Of a DNA stretch of 64,000 bases, positions 9,458 through 18,533 are shown piece by piece. The notes under the pieces were generated by a model. The model did not search any database, was not told the origin of the DNA, and saw only the letters and a list, made by a program, of their open reading frames with translations. The stretch is from positions 1 to 64,000 of the forward strand of contig NZ_JASITA010000012.1 in NCBI RefSeq assembly GCF_030063415.1, written 5' to 3'. The translations under genes and the position numbers were made by a program. Each line of letters opens with the position of its first letter. Position 1 is the stretch's first letter. The DNA comes from Streptomyces sp. H27-C3. Its GTDB lineage: Bacteria > Actinomycetota > Actinomycetes > Streptomycetales > Streptomycetaceae.

Positions 9458-10333
9458 CTAAGCCCTTCGCCCCGCCGACCGCGCGGCGCGGTGCCGCGCC
9501 CTCGCCGCCCTGGCGCGCGGCAGATAGCGCAGCCGCTCCGGCAGCAGCGGCACCACGACGCGCACGACGCGGCTGAACCGCCGAAGCCTGCGCTCCTGCA
9601 CGTCGCTCCATTCCAGGCCGATCGCCTCGCGCGCGTCGGGCGGCATGTAGCCGGCGGTCACGAAGGACCGGAAGCGGGCGAGCGGCGGCAGCAGGAGCGG
9701 CCACAGGGCCCTCAGCAGCAGGCGCACCGGGAGGGGACCCCAGGCGGGTGCGGGCACCGGACTGTCGGGGGCGAGCAGTTCGCGTACCACCACGGTCGCT
9801 TCGATCTCGTCGGCGAGCATCTTGCGGTAGTACGGCCAGAACTCCTCGACGGTCTGGGGCATGTCCCGGTCGTTGATGCCGAGGATCCGGCCGACCCGGA
9901 GCCACTCCGCGTACAGCTGACGCTCCTGCGCGTCGGTGAGCGGGCGGGCGAGGTAGCGCAGCGCGTGCTGGTAGCAGGGGAAGCCGGTGGCGTGGACCCA
10001 TGCGTAGTAGTGCGGGTCGAGCGCGTGGTAGCGGCGGCCGTGCGCGTCGGTGCCCCGGATTGACTTGTGCAGTTGCCGGAGCCTGCGACCCTCCTCGGCG
10101 GCTTCCTCTCCTCCGTACACCCACAGCTGCACGGACCGCACGGACCGCTCCCCGCGCCCCCAGGGGTCCGCACGGAACACGGAGTGCTCGTCGACTCCGG
10201 CACCGACGGCCGGGTGCGCGACCTGCATGGTCAGCGCCGCGGGGAGCATCAGCAGTGCGCGCACGTCACCCGCGACGCTCCACAGCACACCGCCGGGCGG
10301 AGGCGGCGCCGGATCCTGTCCACCGGTCTTCAT
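9458..10333 (-). CDS. Oxygenase MpaB/DUF2236 family protein
   Basis: A 291-residue protein of the DUF2236 family, related to latex-clearing protein and mycophenolate MpaB, which are haem-type oxygenases. Family features include the N-terminal LLMLPAALTMQVAHPAVGAGVDEHS, ALDPHYYAWVHATGF and a central EFWPYYRKML. The start ATG has GGAG eight bases upstream. The last 25 residues are almost all Arg/Ala and probably disordered. The substrate is unknown and the gene appears to be single. GATC-containing half-sites lie 30-65 bp upstream. Confidence 0.8.
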   Translation of the reverse strand: MKTGGQDPAPPPPGGVLWSVAGDVRALLMLPAALTMQVAHPAVGAGVDEHSVFRADPWGRGERSVRSVQLWVYGGEEAAEEGRRLRQLHKSIRGTDAHGRRYHALDPHYYAWVHATGFPCYQHALRYLARPLTDAQERQLYAEWLRVGRILGINDRDMPQTVEEFWPYYRKMLADEIEATVVVRELLAPDSPVPAPAWGPLPVRLLLRALWPLLLPPLARFRSFVTAGYMPPDAREAIGLEWSDVQERRLRRFSRVVRVVVPLLPERLRYLPRARAARARHRAARSAGRRA

Positions 10334-10362
10334 CTGGTGACTCCAAGGGGGTCGGCGGGCTT

Positions 10363-10400
10363 GTGATCCAGTATGCGATCACGGGCGGCCCGGTGATCCA
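10363..10400. promoter_or_regulatory. Candidate operator with three GTGATC half-sites
   Basis: GTGATC (10363-10368) and GATCAC (10377-10382) form a dyad with an 8-bp spacer, and a second GTGATCCA lies at 10393-10400. The cluster is in the 254-bp region between the divergent DUF2236 and sphingomyelinase genes. I see no convincing -35/-10 pair for either gene there. Confidence 0.35.
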
Positions 10401-10587
10401 CGGGCCGCACCCCGGCGCGCCGCCCGCTGTCCCCTCCCGGCACCGGCCCGTCGCCCTTGCGCACGAGAGTTGGCCTGATCGTGAGCAGCCGGCCGACCCC
10501 GTGGTGCCCAATGGCTACCGGGAAGTAACTCTGGCTGATTTGATGTGCGGCGCCGGTCCAACCCCCACACCAGCAACGGGAGATCCA

Positions 10588-11586
10588 GTGCCTCACTCCG
10601 CGCTCCGCCGTATTCCCGGCGCAGCCCTGGCCGCCGCCCTCGCGGCCGTCACCCTGACCGCGAACGGCCCGTCCGCCTCGGCGGCGCCCGTGGCTCCGGC
10701 GGCCGACGTGCCTTCGCTGAAGGTGCTGTCGTACAACGCGTTCCTGTTCAGCAAGGCCCTCTACCCCAACTGGGGCCAGGACCACCGGGCGAAGGCGATT
10801 CCGGAGGCCTCCTTCTTCAAGGGCAACGACGTGGTGGTCGTGCAGGAGGCCTTCGACAACGGCTCTTCCGACGCGCTCATGAGCAATGCCGCCGCGCGGT
10901 ATCCGTACCAGACGCCCGTGATGGGCCGCAGCAAGGACGGCTGGGACGCGACCGGCGGGTCGTACTCCGCGACGACGCCCGAGGACGGTGGGGTCGCGAT
11001 TCTCAGCAAGTGGCCGGTCGTACGCAAGGAGCAGTACGTCTACAAGGACGCGTGCGGTTCCGACTGGTACTCGAACAAGGGCTTCGTATACGCCGTCCTC
11101 AATGTGAACGGCGCCAGGGTGCATGTCGTCGGCACGCACGCGCAGTCGACCGACCCGGGCTGTGGGGCGGGCGAGGCCGCGCAGATGCGCAGCCGGCAGT
11201 TCAAGGCGATGGACGCCTTCCTCGACGGCAAGAACATCCCTGCCTCGGAGCAGGTCGTTGTCGCGGGCGACTTCAATGTCGACTCGCACAGCGCCGAGTA
11301 CGCCTCGATGCTCACCGACGCGGGCCTGACCACCGCCGACTCGCGCACCGGCCACCCGTACTCCTTCGACACGGCGGACAATTCGATCGCCTCGGAGCGC
11401 TATCCCGACGACCCGCGCGAGGACCTCGACCATGTCCTGCTCCGGGCGGGCCACGCCAGGCCGGCAGGCTGGAAGAACGACGTGATCAAGGAGCAGAGCG
11501 CTCCCTGGACGGTCTCCAGTTGGGGCAGGGAGTACACGTACACGAATCTGAGCGACCACTACCCGGTCGTCGCGGGCGGCCGCTGA
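10588..11586 (+). CDS. Secreted neutral sphingomyelinase (sphingomyelin phosphodiesterase)
   Basis: The 332-residue product starts at GTG (GGGAG seven bases upstream) and has a signal peptide up to about residue 33. The body is the endonuclease/exonuclease/phosphatase fold and closely follows Bacillus sphingomyelinase C in its motifs: LYPNWGQDHRA, DVVVVQEAFDN (metal ligand Glu87), PYQTPVMGRS, EDGGVAILSKWPV, VGTHAQS, AGDFNVDS, and LSDHYPV with catalytic His324. It hydrolyses sphingomyelin to ceramide and phosphocholine outside the cell. It may also act on lysophospholipids or scavenge phosphocholine. It stands alone between divergent and convergent neighbours. Confidence 0.92.
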   Translation: MPHSALRRIPGAALAAALAAVTLTANGPSASAAPVAPAADVPSLKVLSYNAFLFSKALYPNWGQDHRAKAIPEASFFKGNDVVVVQEAFDNGSSDALMSNAAARYPYQTPVMGRSKDGWDATGGSYSATTPEDGGVAILSKWPVVRKEQYVYKDACGSDWYSNKGFVYAVLNVNGARVHVVGTHAQSTDPGCGAGEAAQMRSRQFKAMDAFLDGKNIPASEQVVVAGDFNVDSHSAEYASMLTDAGLTTADSRTGHPYSFDTADNSIASERYPDDPREDLDHVLLRAGHARPAGWKNDVIKEQSAPWTVSSWGREYTYTNLSDHYPVVAGGR

Positions 11587-11620
11587 CCGCACGGCGCGGC
11601 TGACGCCACCACGCGCACCG

Positions 11621-11656
11621 GCCCGTCCGCCCCGGGAGCAGGAGACCGGGACGGGC
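11621..11656. terminator. Bipartite hairpin between sphingomyelinase and acyl-CoA synthetase genes
   Basis: GCCCGT (11621-11626) pairs with ACGGGC (11651-11656), and CCCGG (11631-11635) pairs with CCGGG (11646-11650), leaving a four-base bulge. It lies between convergent stop codons. Confidence 0.45.
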
Positions 11657-11669
11657 GGGCGCCGTCCCG

Positions 11670-13517
11670 TCAGGCCCCGTCGTACAACTCCTCGATGTCG
11701 TCCGCGTACCGGTCGCGGATCACCCGGCGGCGCATCTTCAGCGACGGTGTCAACTCGCCCGTCTCCGGGCCCCATTCCGTCGACAGCAGCCGATAGCGCT
11801 TGATCTGCTCGGTGCGGTTGAGGCGGGCGTTGGCCGCTTCGACCGCGTGGTCGATCTCGGCCCGCACGGCGGGGTGCTCGGCCAGGGCCGCGAGGTCGCC
11901 CTCGTTCTCGATGCCCTGTCCGGCCGCCCAGGCCAGGGTCGTCTCCGCGTCCAGGACCAGCAGCGCGACCAGGTAGGAGCGGCCGTCGCCGTGGGCGAGA
12001 GCCTGGGCGATCAAGGGGTGTTCCTTCAGGGTGTTCTCGACGAGCGCGGGCGCGACGTTCTTGCCGCTCGACGTGACGATCAGTTCCTTCTTGCGGTCGG
12101 TGAGCCAGAGGTACCCGTCCTCGTCGAGCCGGCCCACGTCGCCCGTCGCGAACCAGCCGTCCGCGTCGCGGGCGCTCTCCACCGAGCCGTCCGCCCGCAG
12201 ATATCCGGCGAAGACGGTGTCCCCGCGCACCAGGATCTCGCCGTCCTGCGCGATCCGCAGGTCCACACCGTCGATGGGACGGCCCACCGAGCCGAGCCGG
12301 AAGGCGGACTTGGTGTTGGTCGTGCACACGCCGACCGTCTCGGTCAGGCCCCAGGCATCCATGATCACCAAGTCGAACCCGGCCCAGAACCGCACCACGG
12401 CCGGCGGCATCGGTGCGGCCGCGCTCGCCGTCCACCTCAGCCGGTCGAACCCGGCCAGGGCAAGCAGCGGATCGAGGATTTCCGCCTTCGCCCGCCGGTA
12501 CGCGGCATCGAGGCCGGCGGGCGGCTGCTCGCCCCGCTCGCGGTACGCGACGTGTGCGCGCGCCGTCTCCCCCGCCGCCTCGATCGCGGCCCGCCGCTCC
12601 GGCGGCAGCGACGACAGCGCCGCCCGGACGGACGCGGCGAGCTTCTCCCACACCCGGGGGACGCCGAAGAACTGCGCCGGACGCAGTTCGCGCGCGGTCG
12701 CGGCCACCGCGGCCGGGTCGGCGCAGAGGTGGACGTGCGAGGCCCGGAACACCGACAGGTAGATGCCCAGCATGCGCTCGGCGATGTGCGCGAGCGGCAG
12801 GTAGCAGACGTGCTCGACGTGGGCGGGGAGCTCGACGGCCCGGTCCAGGGCGAGTGCGTTGCGTACGACCATGCCATGGGTGATCGGTACGCCCTTGGGG
12901 TCGCCGGTCGTGCCCGAGGTGTAGACGACGGTCAGCACGTCGCTGGCGCGCGCCTCGCGCCACCCCTCCTCGAAGCCGTCCGCGTTGTACAGGCGACTGC
13001 CCGTGGCGTGCAGGGACCCGTACGTACGATGGGGCCCGGCGGCGGCCGCCTCGATCACGACCAGCCGCTCAAGGGGCGCCGACGCGTCCGCGAGCAGCGG
13101 CTCCCACAGCTCCACCTCACGCGCGCCCTCGACGACCGCGAACCGGGCGCGTCCGTGCCGGGCGATGTGCGCGATCTGCTCCGGCGCGGACGTCCCGTAC
13201 ACCGTTACGGGGATCGCCCCGAGGTGGGTGAGGGCGAGGTCGGTGAGCCAGTGCTCGGGCCGGTTGCCCATCATGAGCAAAACCTGCTCGCCGCGCCGTA
13301 CCCCGAGCGCCGCGTAGCCGGCGGCCAGGACGGCTGCCTTGCGCCGAACCTCGCTCCAGGTGAGCGTGGTCCACCCGGCCGCCTCTCCCGCCCGCCCCGC
13401 GCCGCCCGTTCGCCAGGACAGCGCCGGCAGGTCGCCGTGGTCCTGCGCATTGCGCAGCAGCAACGCGGGAAGGGTGAGTTCCGCGGGCTCCGCGGGAAGT
13501 CGCAGGATCGTGGTCAT
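11670..13517 (-). CDS. Long-chain fatty acid-CoA ligase (AMP-forming)
   Basis: The 615-residue enzyme starts at the ATG at 13517, which has a perfect AGGAGG five bases upstream. Signature motifs of the ANL superfamily are present: P-loop YTSGTTGDPKGVPITH, YLPLAH, the A5 motif AWGLTETVG, the hinge TGDVGRLDEDGYLWLTDRKKE, and the catalytic-lysine region near the C terminus (NRTEQIKRYRLL). It activates fatty acids to acyl-CoA through an acyl-adenylate and feeds beta-oxidation or lipid synthesis. It is transcribed divergently from a MerR-family regulator across 131 bp containing a short dyad, so that regulator probably controls it. It resembles the FadD15 branch of ligases. Confidence 0.92.
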   Translation of the reverse strand: MTTILRLPAEPAELTLPALLLRNAQDHGDLPALSWRTGGAGRAGEAAGWTTLTWSEVRRKAAVLAAGYAALGVRRGEQVLLMMGNRPEHWLTDLALTHLGAIPVTVYGTSAPEQIAHIARHGRARFAVVEGAREVELWEPLLADASAPLERLVVIEAAAAGPHRTYGSLHATGSRLYNADGFEEGWREARASDVLTVVYTSGTTGDPKGVPITHGMVVRNALALDRAVELPAHVEHVCYLPLAHIAERMLGIYLSVFRASHVHLCADPAAVAATARELRPAQFFGVPRVWEKLAASVRAALSSLPPERRAAIEAAGETARAHVAYRERGEQPPAGLDAAYRRAKAEILDPLLALAGFDRLRWTASAAAPMPPAVVRFWAGFDLVIMDAWGLTETVGVCTTNTKSAFRLGSVGRPIDGVDLRIAQDGEILVRGDTVFAGYLRADGSVESARDADGWFATGDVGRLDEDGYLWLTDRKKELIVTSSGKNVAPALVENTLKEHPLIAQALAHGDGRSYLVALLVLDAETTLAWAAGQGIENEGDLAALAEHPAVRAEIDHAVEAANARLNRTEQIKRYRLLSTEWGPETGELTPSLKMRRRVIRDRYADDIEELYDGA

Positions 13518-13569
13518 GACCGCCTCCTGTCGCCATGGAATGTCGCGATGGAATGGCCGGACGCTTTCA

Positions 13570-13598
13570 CAACAGTGGTGAGACAGCAATACTGTTGC
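13570..13598. promoter_or_regulatory. Candidate MerR-type operator between fadD-like and merR genes
   Basis: CAACAGT (13570-13576) and ACTGTTG (13591-13597) form an inverted repeat, and GCAATACTGTTGC (13586-13598) is itself a compact dyad. The site lies between the two divergent genes. No convincing sigma-factor boxes were found around it. Confidence 0.45.
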
Positions 13599-13648
13599 AC
13601 TGAATTGGAGCACGGCAGCGACAGAGGCAGTGGAAGCGAGGCGCAGGC

Positions 13649-14377
13649 ATGACGACGGACACCGAGGAGCAGACGCTCACGGTCGACGAACTGGCCGCAC
13701 GAGCCGGAGTCACGGTGCGTACGATCCGCTTCTACAGCACCCGCGGTCTGCTGCCGCCCCCCGTGATCGGAGCGCGCCGCGTCGGCCACTACGGGCCCGC
13801 GCACCTCTCCAGGCTGGCGCTCATCGAGGAGCTCCAGCACCACGGCATGACGCTGGCCGCCATCGAGCGGTATCTGGAGCAGCTGCCGCCCGACCTGAGC
13901 GCGCACGACCTGGCGATCCACCGCGCCCTGGTGGCGTCCTGGGTCCCCGACTCGGCCGAGGACGCGACGCGCACGGAGCTGGAGCGCCGGGCCGGGCGGC
14001 CCCTGTCGGACGAGGACATCGACCGGCTCGCCGCGATGAACGTCCTGCGCCGCGCCGACGCCCCCCACACCTTCCACGTCGACCCCGGATTGCTGGCCCT
14101 CGGCGTACAGCTCCTCGGCGTGCCGATCGCGCACGAGACGATTCTCGCCGCCCGCACGATCCTGCTGGAGCACACGCGGTCGGCGGCCCATGCCCTGACG
14201 CACCTCTTCAAGGACGAGGTGTGGGGGCCCTACCGGGAGCGCGAGTCGGACCCGGAGCATGTGGAGGCGATGAAGTCGCTGTCGGCCCATATGCAGCCGA
14301 TGGTGCTGCAGGCGCTGGTCACGGCATTCCAGCGGTCCCTCAAGGAAGAGCTGCGGGCCGCCTTCGTCGCGGAGTGA
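13649..14377 (+). CDS. MerR family transcriptional regulator
   Basis: A 242-residue regulator. Residues 9-78 form the winged-helix MerR domain (LTVDELAARAGVTVRTIRFYSTRGLLPPP, then GHYGPAHLSRLALIEELQHHGMTLAAIERYL). The remaining 160 residues are a helical domain without the cysteine clusters of metal sensors, so a small organic ligand such as an acyl-CoA is more likely. It is divergent from the acyl-CoA synthetase gene and shares its control region, so fatty-acid-responsive control is a reasonable inference. The stop codon is followed by a strong hairpin. Confidence 0.85.
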   Translation: MTTDTEEQTLTVDELAARAGVTVRTIRFYSTRGLLPPPVIGARRVGHYGPAHLSRLALIEELQHHGMTLAAIERYLEQLPPDLSAHDLAIHRALVASWVPDSAEDATRTELERRAGRPLSDEDIDRLAAMNVLRRADAPHTFHVDPGLLALGVQLLGVPIAHETILAARTILLEHTRSAAHALTHLFKDEVWGPYRERESDPEHVEAMKSLSAHMQPMVLQALVTAFQRSLKEELRAAFVAE

Positions 14378-14387
14378 GCGACGCCGG

Positions 14388-14415
14388 GCCACCGCGGCGG
14401 CCCACCCGCGGTGGC
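14388..14415 (+). terminator. Hairpin terminator after the merR-type gene
   Basis: A perfect 10-bp stem, GCCACCGCGG against CCGCGGTGGC, with an eight-base loop, beginning 10 bases after the stop codon. Confidence 0.6.
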
Positions 14416-14429
14416 GGCCCCCGCCCGCG

Positions 14430-14435
14430 TATATT
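14430..14435 (+). promoter_or_regulatory. Possible -10 box of the FBP-domain gene
   Basis: TATATT is unusually AT-rich here and fits TAnnnT. It lies 41 bases before the GTG start. No good -35 box is visible because the upstream DNA is the terminator hairpin of the previous gene. Confidence 0.4.
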
Positions 14436-14476
14436 CGTACGACACGCACTTGGTCGGGGTGCTAATTTCCGGCAAC

Positions 14477-14974
14477 GTGAAACCAATCACCGAACAAGAA
14501 ATCCGTACGTCCTTCGTCAACTGCTCCAAGGGCGAGGCGCGCCGGATCAACCTGCCCCGGGATCTCGCCGATCAGCCCTGGGAGCACCTGGACTTCCTCG
14601 GCTGGCGCGATCCGGGTGCGGCCGACCGCGGCTATCTGGTGATCGGACGGCACGACGGGCTCGTCGGTCTCACGCTGCGCGCGGCGCCGGGCAGCCGGCG
14701 GTCGCTGCTCAGGACCAGCCTGTGCTCCTTCTGCGTGACCTCGCACTCGGGATCCGGCGTGGATCTGCTCAGCGCCCGCAAGGCGGGCCCGGCGGGGCGC
14801 AACGGCGACACGCTCGGCATCTACGTCTGCGCCGATCTGGCCTGCTCGCTCTATGTCCGCGGCCGGAAGAAGAACGCGCTGGCGAAGCGGCTGGAGGAGT
14901 CGCTGACCCTGGAGGAGCAGATCGCCCGCACGCTGGGCAATGCGCACGGATTTGTGGACCAGATCCTCGCCTGA
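14477..14974 (+). CDS. FBP domain (treble-clef zinc-finger) protein
   Basis: A 165-residue protein of the family named after the elongation factor G-binding protein FusB/FBP. The GTG at 14477 is chosen because it gives the family N terminus (MKPITEQEIRTSFVNCSKGEA); the upstream in-frame starts add unrelated residues. The central motif LPRDLADQPWEHLDFLGWRDP and the C-terminal four-cysteine zinc finger (CSFC near residue 95, then CADLAC near 135) are visible. In staphylococci the relatives bind EF-G and protect it from fusidic acid; a role in rescuing EF-G is possible here but only inferred. Confidence 0.8.
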   Translation: MKPITEQEIRTSFVNCSKGEARRINLPRDLADQPWEHLDFLGWRDPGAADRGYLVIGRHDGLVGLTLRAAPGSRRSLLRTSLCSFCVTSHSGSGVDLLSARKAGPAGRNGDTLGIYVCADLACSLYVRGRKKNALAKRLEESLTLEEQIARTLGNAHGFVDQILA

Positions 14975-15059
14975 CCGGACAGCCACCTGACTGGGCACTG
15001 ATCTCGCCCGACGCGGCGGGCAGTGCCCCGCCCGCCGCGTCGGGCGCCCTCCAGGCCTG

Positions 15060-17243
15060 TCAGGTCCGGTCGGGGTCGCTGAACTTCTCGCCCCGCTCGG
15101 CCTTCTCCAGCAGCAGCGCGGGCGGGGTGAACCGCTCGCCGTACTTCTCGGTGAGCTCACGCGCGCGTGCTACGAAGCCGGGCAGCCCGCCCTCGTAGCC
15201 GTTGATGTACTGGATCGCGCCGCCCGTCCAGGCAGGGAAGCCGATGCCCATGATCGAGCCGATGTTGGCGTCGGCGACCGAGGTCAGTACGCCCTCCTCG
15301 AAGCAGCGGACGGTGTCCAGCGCCTCGGAGAACAGCATCCGCTCCTTCATGTCGATGAAGGGGATCTCGACGCCCGGCTTGGTGAAGTGCTCCCGCAGGC
15401 CGGGCCACAGTCGCGTGCGCTTGCCGTCCTCGCCGTACTCGTAGAAGCCCGCGCCAGCGCTGCGCCCGGGGCGCCCGAACTCGTCGACCATGCGGTCGAT
15501 GACCGCGTCCGACGGGTGACCCGGCCAGCTGCCGCCCGCCTCCTCGACCGCCCGCTTCGTCTCGTTGCGGATCTTGCGGGGCAGGGTGAGGGTCAGCTCG
15601 TCCATCAGGGACAGGACCTTCGCCGGGTAGCCGGCCTGGGCGGCGGCCTGCTCGATCGAGGCGGGCTCGATGCCCTCGCCGACCATCGCCACGCCCTCGT
15701 TGATGAACTGGCCGATCACGCGCGAGGTGAAGAAGCCGCGCGAGTCGTTGACCACGATCGGCGTCTTCTTGATCTGGCGCACCAGGTCGAAGGCGCGGGC
15801 CAGCGCCTCGTCACCGCTCCGCTCCCCCTTGATGATCTCCACGAGCGGCATCTTGTCGACGGGCGAGAAGAAGTGCAGCCCGATGAAGTCGGCGGGGCGC
15901 GACACCCCCTCGGCGAGGCCGGTGATGGGCAGCGTGGAGGTGTTGGAGCAGAGCAGCGCGTCGGGCTCGATGATGTCCTGGATCTCCTGGAACACCTTGT
16001 GCTTGAGCGCGGTGTCCTCGAAGACCGCCTCGATCACCGCGTCGCAGCCCGCGAGGGCGGCGGGGTCGGCGGTCGGTGTGATGCGGGCGAGGAGTTCGTC
16101 GCGCTTGGCCTCGGTCGTACGGCCGCGCGAGAGCGCCTTGTCGAGGAGCTTCTCGGAGTACGCCTTGCCCTTGGCCGCTGCCTCGGCCGTCACGTCCTTG
16201 AGTACGACGTCGATGCCGGCGCGGGCGCAGGTGTACGCGATGCCCGCGCCCATCATCCCGGCACCGAGTACGGCGACCTTGCGGACCGGGCGCGGTTCGA
16301 TGCCCCGGGGGCGGCTGACGCCCGCGTTGACGGCCTGCAGGTCGAAGAAGAACGCCTGGATCATGTTCTTGGAGATCTGCCCGGTGACCAGCTCGGTGAA
16401 GTACCGCGCCTCGATGGTCAGCGCGGTCTCGAAGTCGACCTGGGAGCCCTCCACGGCCGCGGCCAGGATGTTGCGCGGGGCGGGGTAGGGGGCGCCCGCG
16501 GTCTGCTTCCTGAGGTTGGCGGGGAAGGCGGGGAGGTTCGCCGCGAAGTGCGGGCTGGCGGGGGTGCCGCCGGGGATCTTGTAGCCCTTGACGTCCCAGG
16601 GCTGCTGGGACTCGGGGTTGGCGTCGATGAAGGCGTGCGCCTTGGCGAGCATCTCCTCGGAGGTCGCGGCCACCTCGTGGACGAGGCCGTTCTCCAGGGC
16701 GCGCCGCGGGTTGTACTGGGTGCCCTGCAGGAGCACCTTCAGCAGCGCGTCGGCGATGCCCATCAGCCGTACGGTGCGGGTGACTCCGCCGCCCGCCGGG
16801 AGGAGGCCGAGGGTGACCTCGGGCAGGCCGATCTTGGAGCCGGGGGCGTCGAGCGCCACGCGGTGGTGGCAGGCCAGGGCGATCTCGTAGCCGCCGCCGA
16901 GCGCCGCGCCGTTGATCGCGGCGACGACGGGCTTGCCGAGGGTCTCGATGCGGCGCAGGGACTTCTTGATGGCCGTACCGGTGTCGAAGGCCTGCTGGGC
17001 GTGCTCAGGACCGACCTTGATCATGTCCTTGAGGTCGCCGCCCGCGAAGAAGGTCTTCTTGGCCGAGGTGAAGATGATGCCGCGGATGGAGTCCTTCTCG
17101 TCCTCCGCGCGGTCGGCGATCGCCGCGATGGATGCCTTGAAGGCCTGGTTCATGGTGTTGGCGGACTGGTTGGGATCGTCGAGGACGAGGGTGACTACAC
17201 CGCTCTCGTCCTGTTCCCAGCGGATGGTGGTGGACTCGCTCAT
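15060..17243 (-). CDS. fadB: Fatty acid oxidation complex alpha subunit (enoyl-CoA hydratase / 3-hydroxyacyl-CoA dehydrogenase)
   Basis: A 727-residue bifunctional enzyme. The N-terminal crotonase domain (about 1-230) has the oxyanion-hole motif AAINGAALGGGYEIALACHHRVA and LPEVTLGLLPAGGG. The NAD-binding dehydrogenase domain starts near 318 (VAVLGAGMMGAGIAYTCARAG) and includes the SNTSTLPITGLAEGV and GLHFFSPVDKMPLVEI motifs, followed by the two C-terminal dehydrogenase repeats. It hydrates enoyl-CoA and oxidises the 3-hydroxyacyl-CoA with NAD. The ATG at 17243 is preferred over an upstream in-frame ATG at 17288, which would overlap the thiolase gene. It lies 31 bp downstream of the thiolase gene and forms the usual fadA-fadB operon. 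Confidence 0.95.
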   Translation of the reverse strand: MSESTTIRWEQDESGVVTLVLDDPNQSANTMNQAFKASIAAIADRAEDEKDSIRGIIFTSAKKTFFAGGDLKDMIKVGPEHAQQAFDTGTAIKKSLRRIETLGKPVVAAINGAALGGGYEIALACHHRVALDAPGSKIGLPEVTLGLLPAGGGVTRTVRLMGIADALLKVLLQGTQYNPRRALENGLVHEVAATSEEMLAKAHAFIDANPESQQPWDVKGYKIPGGTPASPHFAANLPAFPANLRKQTAGAPYPAPRNILAAAVEGSQVDFETALTIEARYFTELVTGQISKNMIQAFFFDLQAVNAGVSRPRGIEPRPVRKVAVLGAGMMGAGIAYTCARAGIDVVLKDVTAEAAAKGKAYSEKLLDKALSRGRTTEAKRDELLARITPTADPAALAGCDAVIEAVFEDTALKHKVFQEIQDIIEPDALLCSNTSTLPITGLAEGVSRPADFIGLHFFSPVDKMPLVEIIKGERSGDEALARAFDLVRQIKKTPIVVNDSRGFFTSRVIGQFINEGVAMVGEGIEPASIEQAAAQAGYPAKVLSLMDELTLTLPRKIRNETKRAVEEAGGSWPGHPSDAVIDRMVDEFGRPGRSAGAGFYEYGEDGKRTRLWPGLREHFTKPGVEIPFIDMKERMLFSEALDTVRCFEEGVLTSVADANIGSIMGIGFPAWTGGAIQYINGYEGGLPGFVARARELTEKYGERFTPPALLLEKAERGEKFSDPDRT

Positions 17244-17274
17244 GTGTGGCTGCTCCGTGAGGGAAGGGACGGGA

Positions 17275-18489
17275 TCAGAGACGCTCAATGACGGTGGCGA
17301 TGCCCATGCCGCCGCCTACGCACAGGGTGGCGAGGCCGTACCGCTGGTCGCGGCGCTCCAGTTCGTCGATGAGCGTGCCCAGGATCATCGCGCCGGTGGC
17401 GCCCAGCGGGTGCCCCATGGCGATGGCGCCGCCATTGACGTTGATCTTGTCCAGCGGGAGGTCCATGTCCCTGGCGAAGCGCAGGACAACGCCCGCGAAG
17501 GCCTCGTTGATCTCGACCAGGTCGATGTCGCCGATCGTCAGGCCCGCCTTGGCGAGTGCCTTGCGGGTGGCGGGCGCGGGGCCCGTCAGCATGATGGTCG
17601 GCTCGGAGCCGGACACCGCGGCGGAGACGATACGGGCGCGGGGCGTGAGGCCGTATCGCTCGCCGACCGCGCCGGAGCCGATGGCGACCAGGGCCGCGCC
17701 GTCCACGATGCCCGAGGAGTTGCCCGCGTGGTGGACGTGGTCGATCTTCTCGACCCAGTGGTACTTCTGGAGCGCGACGGCGTCGAAGCCGCCGTGCTCG
17801 CCGATCATCGCGAAGGACGGCTTGAGCGCGCCGAGGGAGTCCGCGGTGGTGCCGGGGCGCATGTGCTCGTCGTGGTCGAGGACGGTGAGGCCGTTGCGGT
17901 CCTTCACCGGGACGACGGACCGGTTGAAGCGGCCGTCCTTCCATGCCTCGGCGGCCCGCTCCTGGGAGAGCGCGGCGTACTCGTCGACATCGCGGCGCGA
18001 GTATCCCTCGATGGTGGCGATGAGGTCGGCGCCGATGCCCTGCGGGACGAAGCCGGTCTCGTAGTTGGTCATCGGGTCGGCGAACCAGGCGCCGCCGTCC
18101 GAGGCCATCGGCACCCGCGACATGGACTCCACGCCGCCCGCGAGGACCAGGTCCTCCCAGCCCGAACGGACCTTCATGGCAGCCATGTTGACTGCTTCCA
18201 GGCCGGAGGCACAGAAGCGGTTCTCCTGGACGCCCGCGACGGTGTCGGGCAGCCCCGCCGCGATGGCCGCGATCCGGGCGATGTCGGAGCCCTGGTCGCC
18301 GACCGGCCCCACGACACCGAGCACGATGTCGTCGATGGCGGCGGGGTCCAGGTCGGGGAGCCTGCGGCGGATCTCGTGGATCAGGCCGACGACGAGGTCG
18401 ATCGGCTTGGTCCCGTGCAGGGCGCCATTGGCCTTCCCGCGACCGCGCGGGGTGCGGATCGCGTCGTACACGAACGCTTCGGTACTCAA
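17275..18489 (-). CDS. fadA: Acetyl-CoA acyltransferase (thiolase)
   Basis: A 404-residue thiolase starting at TTG (AAAGG eight bases upstream). The nucleophilic cysteine is in the [13 protein letters not shown] motif near residue 93, the His motif is [11 protein letters not shown] followed by [18 protein letters not shown] near 360, and the C-terminal catalytic cysteine is in LCVGGGMG. It cleaves 3-ketoacyl-CoA to acetyl-CoA and a shortened acyl-CoA. It lies in the order acyl-CoA dehydrogenase, thiolase, FadB, with short gaps, and so supplies the last step of the same beta-oxidation cycle. Confidence 0.95.
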   Translation of the reverse strand: MSTEAFVYDAIRTPRGRGKANGALHGTKPIDLVVGLIHEIRRRLPDLDPAAIDDIVLGVVGPVGDQGSDIARIAAIAAGLPDTVAGVQENRFCASGLEAVNMAAMKVRSGWEDLVLAGGVESMSRVPMASDGGAWFADPMTNYETGFVPQGIGADLIATIEGYSRRDVDEYAALSQERAAEAWKDGRFNRSVVPVKDRNGLTVLDHDEHMRPGTTADSLGALKPSFAMIGEHGGFDAVALQKYHWVEKIDHVHHAGNSSGIVDGAALVAIGSGAVGERYGLTPRARIVSAAVSGSEPTIMLTGPAPATRKALAKAGLTIGDIDLVEINEAFAGVVLRFARDMDLPLDKINVNGGAIAMGHPLGATGAMILGTLIDELERRDQRYGLATLCVGGGMGIATVIERL

Positions 18490-18533
18490 GACAACTGCCT
18501 TTCGAGGGTGACGTAAGAGAGAGGGGGTGGCGG

